NCBI GenBank assembly: GCA_902778055.1
Contig: CACYWL010000015.1
Span: 1 to 58,461, forward strand
Source of the DNA: an uncultured Eubacteriales bacterium
GTDB taxonomy: Bacteria > Bacillota > Clostridia > Christensenellales > Aristaeellaceae
DNA: 58,461 nt
Reading direction: 5' to 3'
Part shown: piece by piece, positions 22,063 to 31,457 of the stretch
How the letters are laid out: each line of letters begins with the position of its first letter
Position numbering within the stretch: position 1 is the first letter of the stretch
Position numbers and translations under genes: made by a program
The notes under the pieces: generated by a model
What the model saw: only the letters and a program-made list of their open reading frames with translations
Database searches by the model: none
What the model was told of the DNA's origin: nothing

Positions 22063-24360
22063 ATGCAACAGACGACGGGGCTGAACTACAAGATTCAGGA
22101 GATGGCGCACCGGATCCGCGAGCTGCGGGAGATCGAGAACTACACCATCGCGGAGATGGCGATGAAGACGGGCGTCACCGAGCAGGAATACATCGACTGC
22201 GAGATGGGCCGGTCCGACCTGAACTTCGCCTTCCTGTACCGCTGCGCCCTGGCCTTCGGGGTGGACGTGGGGGATATCATCGAGGGCGAAAGCCCGACCC
22301 TGAACTCCTTTACCGTGACCCGGCGGGGCGAAGGCCAGCGGATCGAGGAGGCCCACGACATGGTGTACTACAACATGGCGGCCTCCTTCCGGAACCGGAT
22401 TGCCGAGCCCCTGTATGTTCAGGCGGCCTACAGCGCGGAGGCGGAGCACGCGGACATCAAGCTGACCACCCATGAGGGGCAGGAGTGCGACATCGTCATC
22501 GAGGGCCAGCTGAAGGTGCAGGTCGGGGAGCACAGCTCCGTGCTGAACCCCGGGGATTCCATCTATTACGATTCCGGCACACCCCACGGGATGATCGCCG
22601 TGGGCGGGAAGGACTGCCTGTTCTATGCCATCGTGCTGAATCCCACCGGCGCGCCGATCCCGGAACTGACGCCCCAGAAGGTCCTGTCCGGCCCGACGCT
22701 GCAGGAGTTCCCGGCGGAGAACGGCCGCACCCGGGTGTGGCACCGGTTTGCCGATGTGGAGAAGGATGAGAACGGGACGCCCGTGAAGATCACCTTCAAG
22801 AACACGGAAAAATTCAATTTTGCCTTCGATGTCATGGACGCCATCGCGGCGGAGGTGCCCAACAAGCTGGCCATGCTGCATCTGGACCGGAACAAGGCGG
22901 AGCATCGCTTTACCTTCAAGGATATTCAGCGGGCCTCCAACCGGTGCGCGAACTATTTCAAGGCGTTGGGCATCCGGAAGGGAGACCGGGTGATGCTCGT
23001 GCTGAAGCGGCACTATCAGTTCTGGTTCGCGATTCTCGGGCTGGAGAAAATCGGCGCCATCGCGATTCCCGCCGTGGCGCAGCTGCAGGAGCATGACTTT
23101 GAATACCGCTTCAACGCGGCGGGGGTGAAGGCCATTCTGTGCACCGCGGACGGGGATACCGCCCATCAGGCGGAGCTGGCCGCGAAGAACGCCCCCAGCC
23201 TGGAGCTGAAGCTGATCGTCAACGGAACCCGGGAAGGGTGGCATCCCTTCGACGAGGAATACCTGATGTATTCCACCCACTACAACCGTCCGGAGGACGC
23301 CGCCTGCGGCGACGACCTGATGCTGATGTATTTCACCTCCGGCACCACGGGATACCCCAAGATCGCGGCCCACAGCTTCACCCATCCCCTGGGACACCTG
23401 CATACCGCGAAATACTGGCACTGCGTGAACCCGAACGGGCTGCACCTGACCATCTCCGATACGGGCTGGGCCAAGGCCGGATGGGGAAAAATCTACGGCC
23501 AGTGGCTGTGCGAGGCGGCGATTTTCGTCTATGACTTCGACCGCTTTGACGCGGCGGACATTCTGCCGCTGTTCGCGAAATACCATATTACGACCTTCTG
23601 CGCGCCGCCCACCATGTACCGGATGCTCATCAAGCAGGATCTGAGCAAATACGACCTGAGCTCCGTGACCCACGCCTCCAGCGCCGGCGAGGCCCTGAAT
23701 CCGGAGGTGTACCGGCAGATTGAGAAGCAGACCGGCCTGCAGGTGATGGAGGGCTTCGGCCAGAGCGAGAGCACGATGATCATCGGCAACCTGGCGGGCG
23801 CGGATCACAAGCTGGGCTCCATGGGCAAGGTAACCCCGATCTATAATGTGTCCCTTCTGGATGCCGACGGAAAGCCCGTGCCCACCGGTACACCCGGGGA
23901 GATCTGCATCGATATCTCGAAGGGCATCCCGATCGGCCTGTTCCGGGAATACTATCTGGACGAGGAGAAGACCCGGGAGGTCATGCATGACGGATGGTAT
24001 CACACCGGCGACGTGGCCTGGCAGGATGAGGACGGCTTCTTCTGGTATGTGGGCCGGGCGGACGACGTCATCAAGAGCAGCGGATACCGCATCGGGCCGT
24101 TCGAGATCGAGAGCGTCATCATGGAGCTGCCCTACGTGCTGGAATGCGGCGTCAGCGCCGCGCCGGATGAGGTGCGCGGCCAGGTGGTCAAGGCCAGCGT
24201 CGTGCTGACGAAGGGCACGGAGCCCTCCGAGGATCTGAAGAAGGAGATCCAGAACTACGTCAAGCAGCATACCGCACCCTACAAGTATCCCCGGATCGTC
24301 GTGTTCCGGGACGAGCTGCCCAAGACCGTCAGCGGCAAGATCCAGCGGGCCAAACTGTAA
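22063..24360 (+). CDS. XRE-cupin-acyl-CoA ligase fusion
   Basis: The 765-residue protein has three parts. Residues 10-75 form an XRE-type helix-turn-helix (TIAEMAMKTGVTEQEYIDCE). Residues 125-190 form a cupin barrel (HEGQECDIVIEG, then DSGTPHGMI, with H137 and H175). Residues 235-765 form an AMP-forming ligase of the acetyl/medium-chain acyl-CoA synthetase type: P-loop YFTSGTTGYPK at 423-433, YHTGDVAWQDEDG, GRADDVIKSSGYRIG and the C-terminal catalytic Lys in PKTVSGKIQ. It would activate a carboxylic acid to its CoA thioester, while the N-terminal parts may sense a ligand or bind DNA. It starts behind AAGGGAGG and sits under the T-box leader. Confidence 0.9.
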   Translation: MQQTTGLNYKIQEMAHRIRELREIENYTIAEMAMKTGVTEQEYIDCEMGRSDLNFAFLYRCALAFGVDVGDIIEGESPTLNSFTVTRRGEGQRIEEAHDMVYYNMAASFRNRIAEPLYVQAAYSAEAEHADIKLTTHEGQECDIVIEGQLKVQVGEHSSVLNPGDSIYYDSGTPHGMIAVGGKDCLFYAIVLNPTGAPIPELTPQKVLSGPTLQEFPAENGRTRVWHRFADVEKDENGTPVKITFKNTEKFNFAFDVMDAIAAEVPNKLAMLHLDRNKAEHRFTFKDIQRASNRCANYFKALGIRKGDRVMLVLKRHYQFWFAILGLEKIGAIAIPAVAQLQEHDFEYRFNAAGVKAILCTADGDTAHQAELAAKNAPSLELKLIVNGTREGWHPFDEEYLMYSTHYNRPEDAACGDDLMLMYFTSGTTGYPKIAAHSFTHPLGHLHTAKYWHCVNPNGLHLTISDTGWAKAGWGKIYGQWLCEAAIFVYDFDRFDAADILPLFAKYHITTFCAPPTMYRMLIKQDLSKYDLSSVTHASSAGEALNPEVYRQIEKQTGLQVMEGFGQSESTMIIGNLAGADHKLGSMGKVTPIYNVSLLDADGKPVPTGTPGEICIDISKGIPIGLFREYYLDEEKTREVMHDGWYHTGDVAWQDEDGFFWYVGRADDVIKSSGYRIGPFEIESVIMELPYVLECGVSAAPDEVRGQVVKASVVLTKGTEPSEDLKKEIQNYVKQHTAPYKYPRIVVFRDELPKTVSGKIQRAKL

Positions 24361-24470
24361 CGCGGAAACCCGCCGGACGGATCCGGCTCTGACTCCGGAC
24401 CTTCGGATCGGGCACGGCGGAGACAGCGCGCGGAGCGGGAAAGCGGAGCGCCTTTGCGGGAGGAAAACGG

Positions 24471-24956
24471 ATGATCAATTCTACTCTATGCTATCTTGAA
24501 CGGAAGGGAGCCGATGGAGAGCCGGAGGTGCTGCTGCTCCACCGGGTGAAAAAGAAAAACGATCTGAACCATGACAAGTGGATCGGCATCGGCGGCAAGT
24601 TCGAGGAGGGAGAGAGCCCGGAGGACTGCCTTCTGCGGGAGGCCCGGGAGGAAACGGGGCTGAAGCTGACCTCCTGGCAGTACCGGGGCATCGTGACCTT
24701 CATCACCACGGATCTGGCGGAGACGGAATACATGCACCTGTTCACGGCGGACGGATTCGAGGGAACGCTGTCCGACTGCGACGAGGGCACCCTGGAATGG
24801 GTCCCGAAGCGGATCATGCGGACCTTTCCCACCTGGGAAGGGGATCGGATTTTCCTCGACCTGCTGGATCAGGGAGCACCCTTCTTTTCCCTGAAGCTGC
24901 GATATGAGGGAGACCGGCTGCGGGAGGCCGTGCTGAACGGCCGGAGAATCGTTTAA
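24471..24956 (+). CDS. Nudix hydrolase (8-oxo-dGTP diphosphatase-like)
   Basis: A 161-residue Nudix protein. The Nudix box reads GGKFEEGESPEDC followed by LLREAREETGL, giving the full GX5EX7REUXEEXGU pattern. GIGGKFEEGES and the NHDKWIGIGG lead-in resemble MutT/MTH1-type enzymes that remove oxidised nucleoside triphosphates. The substrate is inferred only. The ATG follows GGGAGGAAAACGG. It lies 110 bases after the ligase and may be co-transcribed with it, ending at the terminator at 24965. Confidence 0.9.
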   Translation: MINSTLCYLERKGADGEPEVLLLHRVKKKNDLNHDKWIGIGGKFEEGESPEDCLLREAREETGLKLTSWQYRGIVTFITTDLAETEYMHLFTADGFEGTLSDCDEGTLEWVPKRIMRTFPTWEGDRIFLDLLDQGAPFFSLKLRYEGDRLREAVLNGRRIV

Positions 24957-24964
24957 GGAAACTG

Positions 24965-24992
24965 CGGGCTGAGCGCATCAGCCCGTTTTTTT
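24965..24992 (+). terminator. Terminator after the Nudix gene
   Basis: CGGGCTGA and TCAGCCCG flank a GCGCA loop and are followed by seven T. Confidence 0.9.
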
Positions 24993-25008
24993 CATGTCCG
25001 GGGGAAGG

Positions 25009-25037
25009 TTGATTCCCGGGGAATTGTCCGGTATAAT
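25009..25037 (+). promoter_or_regulatory. Promoter of the GH20 gene
   Basis: TTGATT (25009-25014), a 17-nt spacer and TATAAT (25032-25037), 71 bases before the ATG. Confidence 0.8.
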
Positions 25038-25107
25038 GAGCACAGAATAAAAAGAAATACGGGGGCGGCTGCCGCGGCGCCGTCCCGGCAAAGGAGAATA
25101 AGGGACC

Positions 25108-26931
25108 ATGAGTCAGAAAGAAACGGGAAGCATCCCTGCGTGCTGGACGGAGGAGCAGGCCGCGTTCATTCGGAAGGCTGTGGAGGAGGTGACCGGCATC
25201 CGGCTGCCGAATCCCGTCCGGACAGAGGCGGGGCCGGGCCTGACCGTGCGCCGGAGCGGCGGGGAGGCGGAGATCCGGGCGGAGAGCCTGAGCGCGCTGG
25301 GACGCGGCTTTTTCCTGCTTTCCCGGGCGGAGAAGGAGGGCGCAAGCGAGCTGAACCTTCATCAGGAGCGCAGCTTCCGGGACTGCGGATCCATGCTGGA
25401 CATGAGCCGGAACGGCGTCATGACGGTGGAGGCGGTGAAGCGCTACCTCCGGATGCAGTGCTGCCTGGGCATGAACTTCCTGATGCTCTACACGGAGGAT
25501 ACCTATGAAATCCCGGAATATCCCTCCTTCGGATATCTGCGCGGACGCTATTCCCAGGAGGAGCTGCGGGAGATCGACGGCTATGCCGCGGCCCTCGGCA
25601 TCGAGATGATTCCTTGCATCCAGACGCTGGCCCATCTGCAGCAGTTCCTGCAGTGGGGAACCGTGCCGCAGGATCAGCCGGACATCCTGCTGATCGACGA
25701 GGAGGAAACCTACCGCTTTCTGGAGGCGGCGATCCGCTCCCTGCGGGCCTGCTTCCGTTCAGAGCGCATCCAGATCGGCATGGACGAGGCCATGGGCGTC
25801 GGTTTGGGCCGGTATCTGAAGGAGCACGGATACACGGACCATTTCCAGATGCTGAACCGCCATCTCGGGCGGGTCGCGGAAATCTGCGAAAGGTACGGCT
25901 TCGCTCCGATGATGTGGAGCGACATGTTCTTCCGCCTGGGCTCGAAAACCAACGGATACTATGATCTGGACAACCATGTTCCGGATTCGGTCATCGCGAC
26001 CCTGCCGAAGGTTCAGATGGCCTACTGGGATTACTATCATACGGATGAGGAGTTCTATACCCGGATGCTGCGGGAGCACGCGCGGATGGGCCGGGGAACC
26101 ATCTTTGCCGGCGGAAACTGGATGTGGGGCGGGTTCCTGCCCCAGCTGAAGCGGACCGAGGCTACCATGCGTCCGGGACTCCGGGCGGCCGCGAAGGAGA
26201 AGATCGACATGGTGATCGTCACCATGTGGGGGGACGACGGCGCGGAGACGGACCACTTCCTGGCGGCGGGGATGCTGCCGCTGTTCTCCGAAGCCTGCTG
26301 GCAGGGCGCGGACTGCCCGGATGCCGAATGGCGGCGGATGAGCGAGATGCTGACCGGGCTGCCCTGGGAGGTCTACAGCGCCTTCGGAGATGCCTATGAG
26401 GACGCGGGGGAGGTTTACGCGGCCAAGCGCATGATCTGGGGCGATCCCCTGTATCCGCTGGGCCTCTTCCACGGGGATGATCCGGACCGGATTATCGCCC
26501 GGTGCGGCCGGGCACGGGAAATTCTCCGGCCCTGGCTGAAACGGCAGGACTGCGCCTGGGCGGACCGGGTGATGGCGCTGATGGCGGCCAAGGCCGCCCT
26601 GCTGGCGCATCTGAGGAACTGGTATATCGCCGGAGACCGGGCGGCGCTGGCTGACGCGCGGGACAGAATGATTCCCGAGATCCTGTATCTGACCGCGTCC
26701 CTGCGGGACCTGCACCGGGAGCTGTGGGAGAAAAACCGGAAGCGCTTCGGATGGGAGACGATGGCTCTCCGGTACGGAGCGGCGCTGGGAAGGCTGGAGG
26801 ACGTGCAGCGGCTGCTGGATCGGTACCTGCGGGGCGAGATTCCGACCATCGAGGAGCTGGACGCGGAGCCGCAGCCCCTGACCCGGTGGCAGCATTACCA
26901 TCAGCTGGCCGCGCCGACGGTCATCCTGTAA
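25108..26931 (+). CDS. Glycoside hydrolase family 20 beta-N-acetylhexosaminidase-like
   Basis: The 607-residue enzyme has an N-terminal domain (1-90) and a TIM barrel opening with FRDCGSMLDMSRNGV. The neighbouring catalytic Asp-Glu pair of GH20 is in IGMDEAMGVG near residue 225. The helper residues are in YTEDTYEIPEYPSFGYLRG and the aromatic pocket in GGNWMWGGF. From about 430 on is a helical extension. There is no signal peptide, so the substrate (amino-sugar or other glycoside from wall or host glycans) must be imported. It has its own promoter, with GGAGAATAAG ahead of the ATG. Exact sugar specificity is not clear from sequence. Confidence 0.85.
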   Translation: MSQKETGSIPACWTEEQAAFIRKAVEEVTGIRLPNPVRTEAGPGLTVRRSGGEAEIRAESLSALGRGFFLLSRAEKEGASELNLHQERSFRDCGSMLDMSRNGVMTVEAVKRYLRMQCCLGMNFLMLYTEDTYEIPEYPSFGYLRGRYSQEELREIDGYAAALGIEMIPCIQTLAHLQQFLQWGTVPQDQPDILLIDEEETYRFLEAAIRSLRACFRSERIQIGMDEAMGVGLGRYLKEHGYTDHFQMLNRHLGRVAEICERYGFAPMMWSDMFFRLGSKTNGYYDLDNHVPDSVIATLPKVQMAYWDYYHTDEEFYTRMLREHARMGRGTIFAGGNWMWGGFLPQLKRTEATMRPGLRAAAKEKIDMVIVTMWGDDGAETDHFLAAGMLPLFSEACWQGADCPDAEWRRMSEMLTGLPWEVYSAFGDAYEDAGEVYAAKRMIWGDPLYPLGLFHGDDPDRIIARCGRAREILRPWLKRQDCAWADRVMALMAAKAALLAHLRNWYIAGDRAALADARDRMIPEILYLTASLRDLHRELWEKNRKRFGWETMALRYGAALGRLEDVQRLLDRYLRGEIPTIEELDAEPQPLTRWQHYHQLAAPTVIL

Positions 26932-27052
26932 GCACGAGGGCCCATTCCACAAGCGGAGAAGGAAGGAAAGGAGCAGCGACCCGGGTTGAAGAAGAACGCG
27001 CCGGAGGCGGAGGGCCTCCGGCGCAGGAAAAGAACGGGCGGCAGGCAAAGGC

Positions 27053-29239
27053 ATGGAGAACGGACAGCCCATGGAGCGCCTGAGGTGCGTCGTGGAACGG
27101 ATTACCTTCCAGTCGGACGGCTACAGCGTGCTGAAATGCGCGGCGAAGGGCTTCAGCGATCTGGTCACTGTGGTCGGCATGATGCCGGACACCCATGTGG
27201 GCTCCGTGCTGACCCTGGGCGGCCAGTGGAAAATCGACAGCCGGTACGGCCGGCAGTTTCAGGTGGCATCCTTTGAGGAAACGCTGCCTGCTACGGTCTA
27301 CGGCATGGAGAAATACCTCGGCTCCGGACTGATCAAGGGGATCGGACCGAAATACGCGAAGCTGATCGTCCGCCAGTTCGGGGAGAACACGCTGGAGATC
27401 ATCGAGAACGAGCCGGACCGCCTGCTGGAGGTGCCCGGCATCGGGCAGAGACGGGTCGAAAGCATCAAAAAGGGATGGACGGAGCAGAAGGAAATCAAGG
27501 ATATCATGCTCTTCCTGCAGGGGCATGACGTGAGCACCGCCCACGCGACGCGCATCTACAAACAATACGGAGCGGAGAGCATCCGGGTCGTGACGGAGAA
27601 CCCATACCGCCTGGCGGATGATATCTGGGGGATCGGCTTCAAAACCGCGGATACCATCGCCGCGAAGCTGGGCTTTGGAAAGGAGCAGTTCGCGCGCCTG
27701 CGGAGCGGGCTGATCTATACGCTGAACAGGCTGGCGGAGGAGGGGCACTGCTATGCCCTGCGGAACCAGCTGACGGAGACGGGGGAGAAGCTGCTGGAGG
27801 TCGAGGAGAATCTCCTGACCATGACGCTGGACGAGATGGTCCGAACGAAGGACGTCCTGACCACTCCCCTGCCGGATTCGGGTGAAACAGCGATCTATCT
27901 TCCGCCGTTTTTTTACGCGGAGGTCGGCGTCGAAAATCAGCTGAGGCGCATCGCCGCGGCCCGGGGAGAGAACCGGGAAATGCAGGAAATGCCGGAAATT
28001 TATGCTGACATCGAATACGACGAGGTGCAGCGTCAGGCCATCCGGACCGCGCAGAGCAGCCGGATCATGGTTCTGACCGGCGGGCCCGGAACCGGGAAAA
28101 GCACCACTACCCTGGGAATCATCCGGGCGTTCCGCGGCAGCCGGATTCTGCTGGCCGCGCCCACCGGACGGGCCGCCAAGCGCCTGAGCGAGGTTACGGG
28201 GATGGAGGCGAAAACCATTCACCGGCTGCTGGAATTCAAGCCCCCGGAGGGATACAAGAGGAACGGGGAGAACCCGCTGGAGGGGGACGTGCTCATCGTG
28301 GACGAGTGCTCCATGGTGGACGTGATTCTGATGTATTCCCTCCTCCGGGCGGTCCCGGACGGGATGCGCCTGATCCTGGTCGGAGATGTGGATCAGCTGC
28401 CCTCCGTCGGCGCGGGAAATGTGCTGAGGGATATCATTGCCAGCGGCGTTTTTCCGGTGGTGACCCTGACCAAAATCTTCCGCCAGGCTGCCTCCAGCCG
28501 GATCATTACCAATGCCCACCGGATCAACAGGGGTGAATATCCGGATCTGTCCAACGGCCGGAATACGGATTTCTTCTTCCAGAGCATGGAGGATCCGGAA
28601 AAGGCAGCCGGTCTGATTGTGGAGCTGGTGCGGAACCGGCTGCCCGGGTTCTATCATACCGCGCCGCAGGGTATCCAGGTGCTGACGCCCATGCAGCGGG
28701 GCGCGGTCGGCGCGGCGAACCTGAATCAGCTGCTGCAGGACGCGGTCAACCCCGCCGTCACGGATGCCCGGGGAAATACCACGCCGGAGCTGCACCGCGG
28801 GGGATATGCCTTCCGGCCGGGAGACAAGGTCATGCAGATTCGAAACAACTATGACAAGGAGGTTTTCAACGGGGATATCGGGGTGATCGAAAGCCTGGAC
28901 GCGGCGGAAAAGACCCTGAGCATCCGCTTTGACGACCGGAGCGTGGCCTACGAGGCCGGCGAGCTGGACGAAATCGTGCTCGCCTACGCCACCACGGTTC
29001 ATAAGGCCCAGGGCGCGGAATATCCCATCGTGGTGATGCCCGTGATGATGACCCATTTCACCATGCTGCAGCGGAATCTGCTGTATACGGGCGTGACCAG
29101 GGCGAAGAAGGCCCTCGTGCTGGTGGGCCAGAAGAAGGCGGTTGCCTATTGCGTCCGGAATGTGACGGTCACCCGGAGAAACACCCTGCTGGCGGAAAGA
29201 CTTTCCGGAAAAATCCGCCAGATGATACAGAACGTCTGA
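27053..29239 (+). CDS. recD2: ATP-dependent RecD2-type DNA helicase
   Basis: The 728-residue protein has the RecD2 layout: an OB-like N-terminal domain (YSVLKCAAKGF, VTVVGMMP), helix-hairpin-helix repeats (GSGLIKGIGPKYAK, LLEVPGIGQRRVES, DDIWGIGFKTAD), then a superfamily 1B helicase. Motif I is LTGGPGTGKSTTT, Ia is AAPTGRAAKRLSE, II is VDECSMVD, III is LVGDVDQLPSVG and VI lies near YTGVTRAKKALV. TVHKAQGAEY is the conserved UvrD_C_2 segment. RecD2 acts without RecBC and unwinds DNA 5' to 3' in repair. The ATG at 27053 has a weak AGGCAAAGGC site. An ATG at 27071 is an alternative. Confidence 0.95.
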   Translation: MENGQPMERLRCVVERITFQSDGYSVLKCAAKGFSDLVTVVGMMPDTHVGSVLTLGGQWKIDSRYGRQFQVASFEETLPATVYGMEKYLGSGLIKGIGPKYAKLIVRQFGENTLEIIENEPDRLLEVPGIGQRRVESIKKGWTEQKEIKDIMLFLQGHDVSTAHATRIYKQYGAESIRVVTENPYRLADDIWGIGFKTADTIAAKLGFGKEQFARLRSGLIYTLNRLAEEGHCYALRNQLTETGEKLLEVEENLLTMTLDEMVRTKDVLTTPLPDSGETAIYLPPFFYAEVGVENQLRRIAAARGENREMQEMPEIYADIEYDEVQRQAIRTAQSSRIMVLTGGPGTGKSTTTLGIIRAFRGSRILLAAPTGRAAKRLSEVTGMEAKTIHRLLEFKPPEGYKRNGENPLEGDVLIVDECSMVDVILMYSLLRAVPDGMRLILVGDVDQLPSVGAGNVLRDIIASGVFPVVTLTKIFRQAASSRIITNAHRINRGEYPDLSNGRNTDFFFQSMEDPEKAAGLIVELVRNRLPGFYHTAPQGIQVLTPMQRGAVGAANLNQLLQDAVNPAVTDARGNTTPELHRGGYAFRPGDKVMQIRNNYDKEVFNGDIGVIESLDAAEKTLSIRFDDRSVAYEAGELDEIVLAYATTVHKAQGAEYPIVVMPVMMTHFTMLQRNLLYTGVTRAKKALVLVGQKKAVAYCVRNVTVTRRNTLLAERLSGKIRQMIQNV

Positions 29240-29258
29240 AAGAAAGGATGAAAGCGCA

Positions 29259-30182
29259 ATGAAGACCAGACATTTTCACTTTTCCTCCGCCACGGGCGTG
29301 GGCGATATTTTCGCCAGGGCCTATCTGCCGGAGACGGCGCCCCGGGCCGTGCTGGCGATCCATCACGGCATGGCGGAGCATCAGCAGCGGTACCTGCCCT
29401 TCCTGGAATATCTGACGGAGAGGGGCATCTGCTGCTATATGCACGACATGGCGAGTCACGGAGCCTCCAGCCACGATACGGCGGAGACAGGCTGGTTCGG
29501 AGAGAAGGACGGCTGGAAGGGCCTGGTGGAGGATTTCCATACGGTGATCCGGACGGCACGGGAGGAAAACCCGGGGCTTCCGCTTCTGGTGATGGGGCAC
29601 TCCATGGGCTCCTTTATCTGCCGGGCCTGGTGCGCGATGCATCCGGAGACGGCCCCAGCCGGGGCAATCTTCATGGGATCGGGGGGACCGAATCCTGCCG
29701 CCGGCGCGGGAAAGGCCATGGCCTCCCTGATCGGCCTTCTCCGGGGCAAAAAGTTCAAGAGCGAGCTGCTGAACCGCATGGCCTTCGGAAGCTACAACAA
29801 GCGCTTTGAGGGAAGAACGCCCTATGACTGGCTGACCCGGGATCAGGAGATCGTGGACCGGTATATCGAGGATCCGCTCTGCGGATTTCTCTTCACGGTC
29901 CAGGGAATGCATGACCTGGTCAGCGTCAATGCGTGGGTCAACGGGCCGGAATGGTACGAAAAGCTGCCGAAGGAGCTGCCCATCCTCCTGACCAGCGGCG
30001 CAGAGGATCCCGTCGGAGACTACGGGGCCGGGATCCGAAAGGTGGCGGAGGAGCTGAAGCGGACCGGGCATACAAAGGTCACGGTCCAGCTGTATCCGGG
30101 ATGCCGCCATGAAATTCTCAACGAGAAGAACCGGGAGCAGGTCATGGAGGACCTGGTGAAGTGGATGGAAGGCTGCCTGTGA
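29259..30182 (+). CDS. Alpha/beta hydrolase, monoglyceride lipase-like
   Basis: The 307-residue protein has the serine hydrolase triad: Ser in GHSMGSF near 119, Asp in TSGAEDPVGDYG and His in GCRHEIL near the end. The HHGMAEHQQRYLPF segment is the oxyanion-hole HGxxEH motif of lysophospholipases and monoglyceride lipases. There is no signal peptide. It starts 19 bases after recD2 behind GAAAGGA. The substrate is likely a glycerolipid or ester, not proven. Confidence 0.9.
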   Translation: MKTRHFHFSSATGVGDIFARAYLPETAPRAVLAIHHGMAEHQQRYLPFLEYLTERGICCYMHDMASHGASSHDTAETGWFGEKDGWKGLVEDFHTVIRTAREENPGLPLLVMGHSMGSFICRAWCAMHPETAPAGAIFMGSGGPNPAAGAGKAMASLIGLLRGKKFKSELLNRMAFGSYNKRFEGRTPYDWLTRDQEIVDRYIEDPLCGFLFTVQGMHDLVSVNAWVNGPEWYEKLPKELPILLTSGAEDPVGDYGAGIRKVAEELKRTGHTKVTVQLYPGCRHEILNEKNREQVMEDLVKWMEGCL

Positions 30183-30274
30183 GAGAAGAAAAGAAAAAGC
30201 GGCGCCGGGGACGTGCCCGCCAGGAGTCCGAAAGGTGGGCCCCCGATCGGGGAACGCACCGAGAAGCTGCAGAG

Positions 30275-31387
30275 ATGCGCCTTGAACGGAGAAACTTCAG
30301 AAGAATTCTGGGGCTGATCCTCGCCCTGCTTTTGGCGGCAGGAAATGCGTCAGCCGGATCCTGGCATACCCTGACGGAAATGGAGAAGGCGGAGAAGCTG
30401 ACCGGGCTGGTCACCGATTATACCGGGGAGATCCGCATCACATTTCTGGGGGACTGCACGCTGGGCGGGGAGGAAAGCTCCCGGAACTCCCGGCTCGGCT
30501 TCGCCGCCCGCATCGCGGAGAACGGAATGGATTTCCCCTTCCGGAACCTGACCTGGCTGACGAAGCAGGACGATCTCACCGTGGCGAACCTGGAGGGCGT
30601 GCTCACGGACCGGAAGCTGAAAAAAGTCGAGAAAAAGTACAACTTTTCCGGACCGACGGCCTACACGGAGATCCTGACCTCGGGCGGGATTGACTGCGTA
30701 ACCCTGGCCAACAACCATTCGCATGACTACGGCGAGGAGGGCTATCAGGACACCCGGGAGGCCCTGGAGACCGCGGGTGTGGGCTGGTTCGGCACGGATG
30801 TTCCCGGGGTCTGGCGCAGCGATGAGGGGCTGATGATCGGCTTCGCCGGGGTCTCCTGGTCCCTGACCGGAAGCCGGTTTCACCGGTACGAGGCGCAGGT
30901 GGAGGCCCTGAAGACGATGGGCTGCGCAGCGGTCATCACGGTCATGCATACGGGAGAGGAATACAGCTATGAACCGCCCTCCCCTCATCAGCGCCAGGTG
31001 GCGGAGCGGGCGGCCGCCTGCGGCTCCGCCCTGGTCATCGGGCACCATCCGCATGTGGTTCAGGGGTTTACGACGGTTTCCGGAATGCCGGTGGTCTACA
31101 GCCTGGGGAACTGTTCCTTCGGAGGAACTACCCGGGCGAAGGACTCGGACGCGCTGGCCGTGCAGGCCGTGCTGTGCTTTGAGGAAGGCGAGCTGCAGAA
31201 GACCGAGCTGCACTTCCATCCCATCAGCATGACCAGTGACCCAAAGTACAACAATTACAGTCCCCGGCTGCTGGAGGGAGAGGAAGCGGAGCGGGTGCTC
31301 CGAAAGATGGAGAAAAGCACCGGGAATGCCCCCGGCCCCTGGTCGGAGGGGGCAGGCGCGGTGACCGTCTGGGCGGCAGCGGATTGA
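30275..31387 (+). CDS. CapA-family exported protein (PGA_cap metallophosphatase fold)
   Basis: A 370-residue protein of the CapA/PgsA group related to calcineurin-like phosphatases. Motifs are FLGDCTLGG, VANLEGVL, LANNHSHDYG, VMHTGEEYS, GHHPHVVQG and YSLGNCSFGG. From the ATG at 30275 it begins with a signal peptide: a basic start, then ILGLILALLLAAGNASAG. A GTG at 30179, overlapping the hydrolase stop, would add 32 basic residues and cannot be excluded. The family is named for poly-gamma-glutamate capsule synthesis, but no capB or capC is present, so another cell-surface role is likely. Confidence 0.88.
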   Translation: MRLERRNFRRILGLILALLLAAGNASAGSWHTLTEMEKAEKLTGLVTDYTGEIRITFLGDCTLGGEESSRNSRLGFAARIAENGMDFPFRNLTWLTKQDDLTVANLEGVLTDRKLKKVEKKYNFSGPTAYTEILTSGGIDCVTLANNHSHDYGEEGYQDTREALETAGVGWFGTDVPGVWRSDEGLMIGFAGVSWSLTGSRFHRYEAQVEALKTMGCAAVITVMHTGEEYSYEPPSPHQRQVAERAAACGSALVIGHHPHVVQGFTTVSGMPVVYSLGNCSFGGTTRAKDSDALAVQAVLCFEEGELQKTELHFHPISMTSDPKYNNYSPRLLEGEEAERVLRKMEKSTGNAPGPWSEGAGAVTVWAAAD

Positions 31388-31457
31388 AGGGACAGGGGAA
31401 GGACGGCGGGGCGGCTCCGTGTCCGGCCCCGGGTACACCATACGGAGGAGAACGAAA

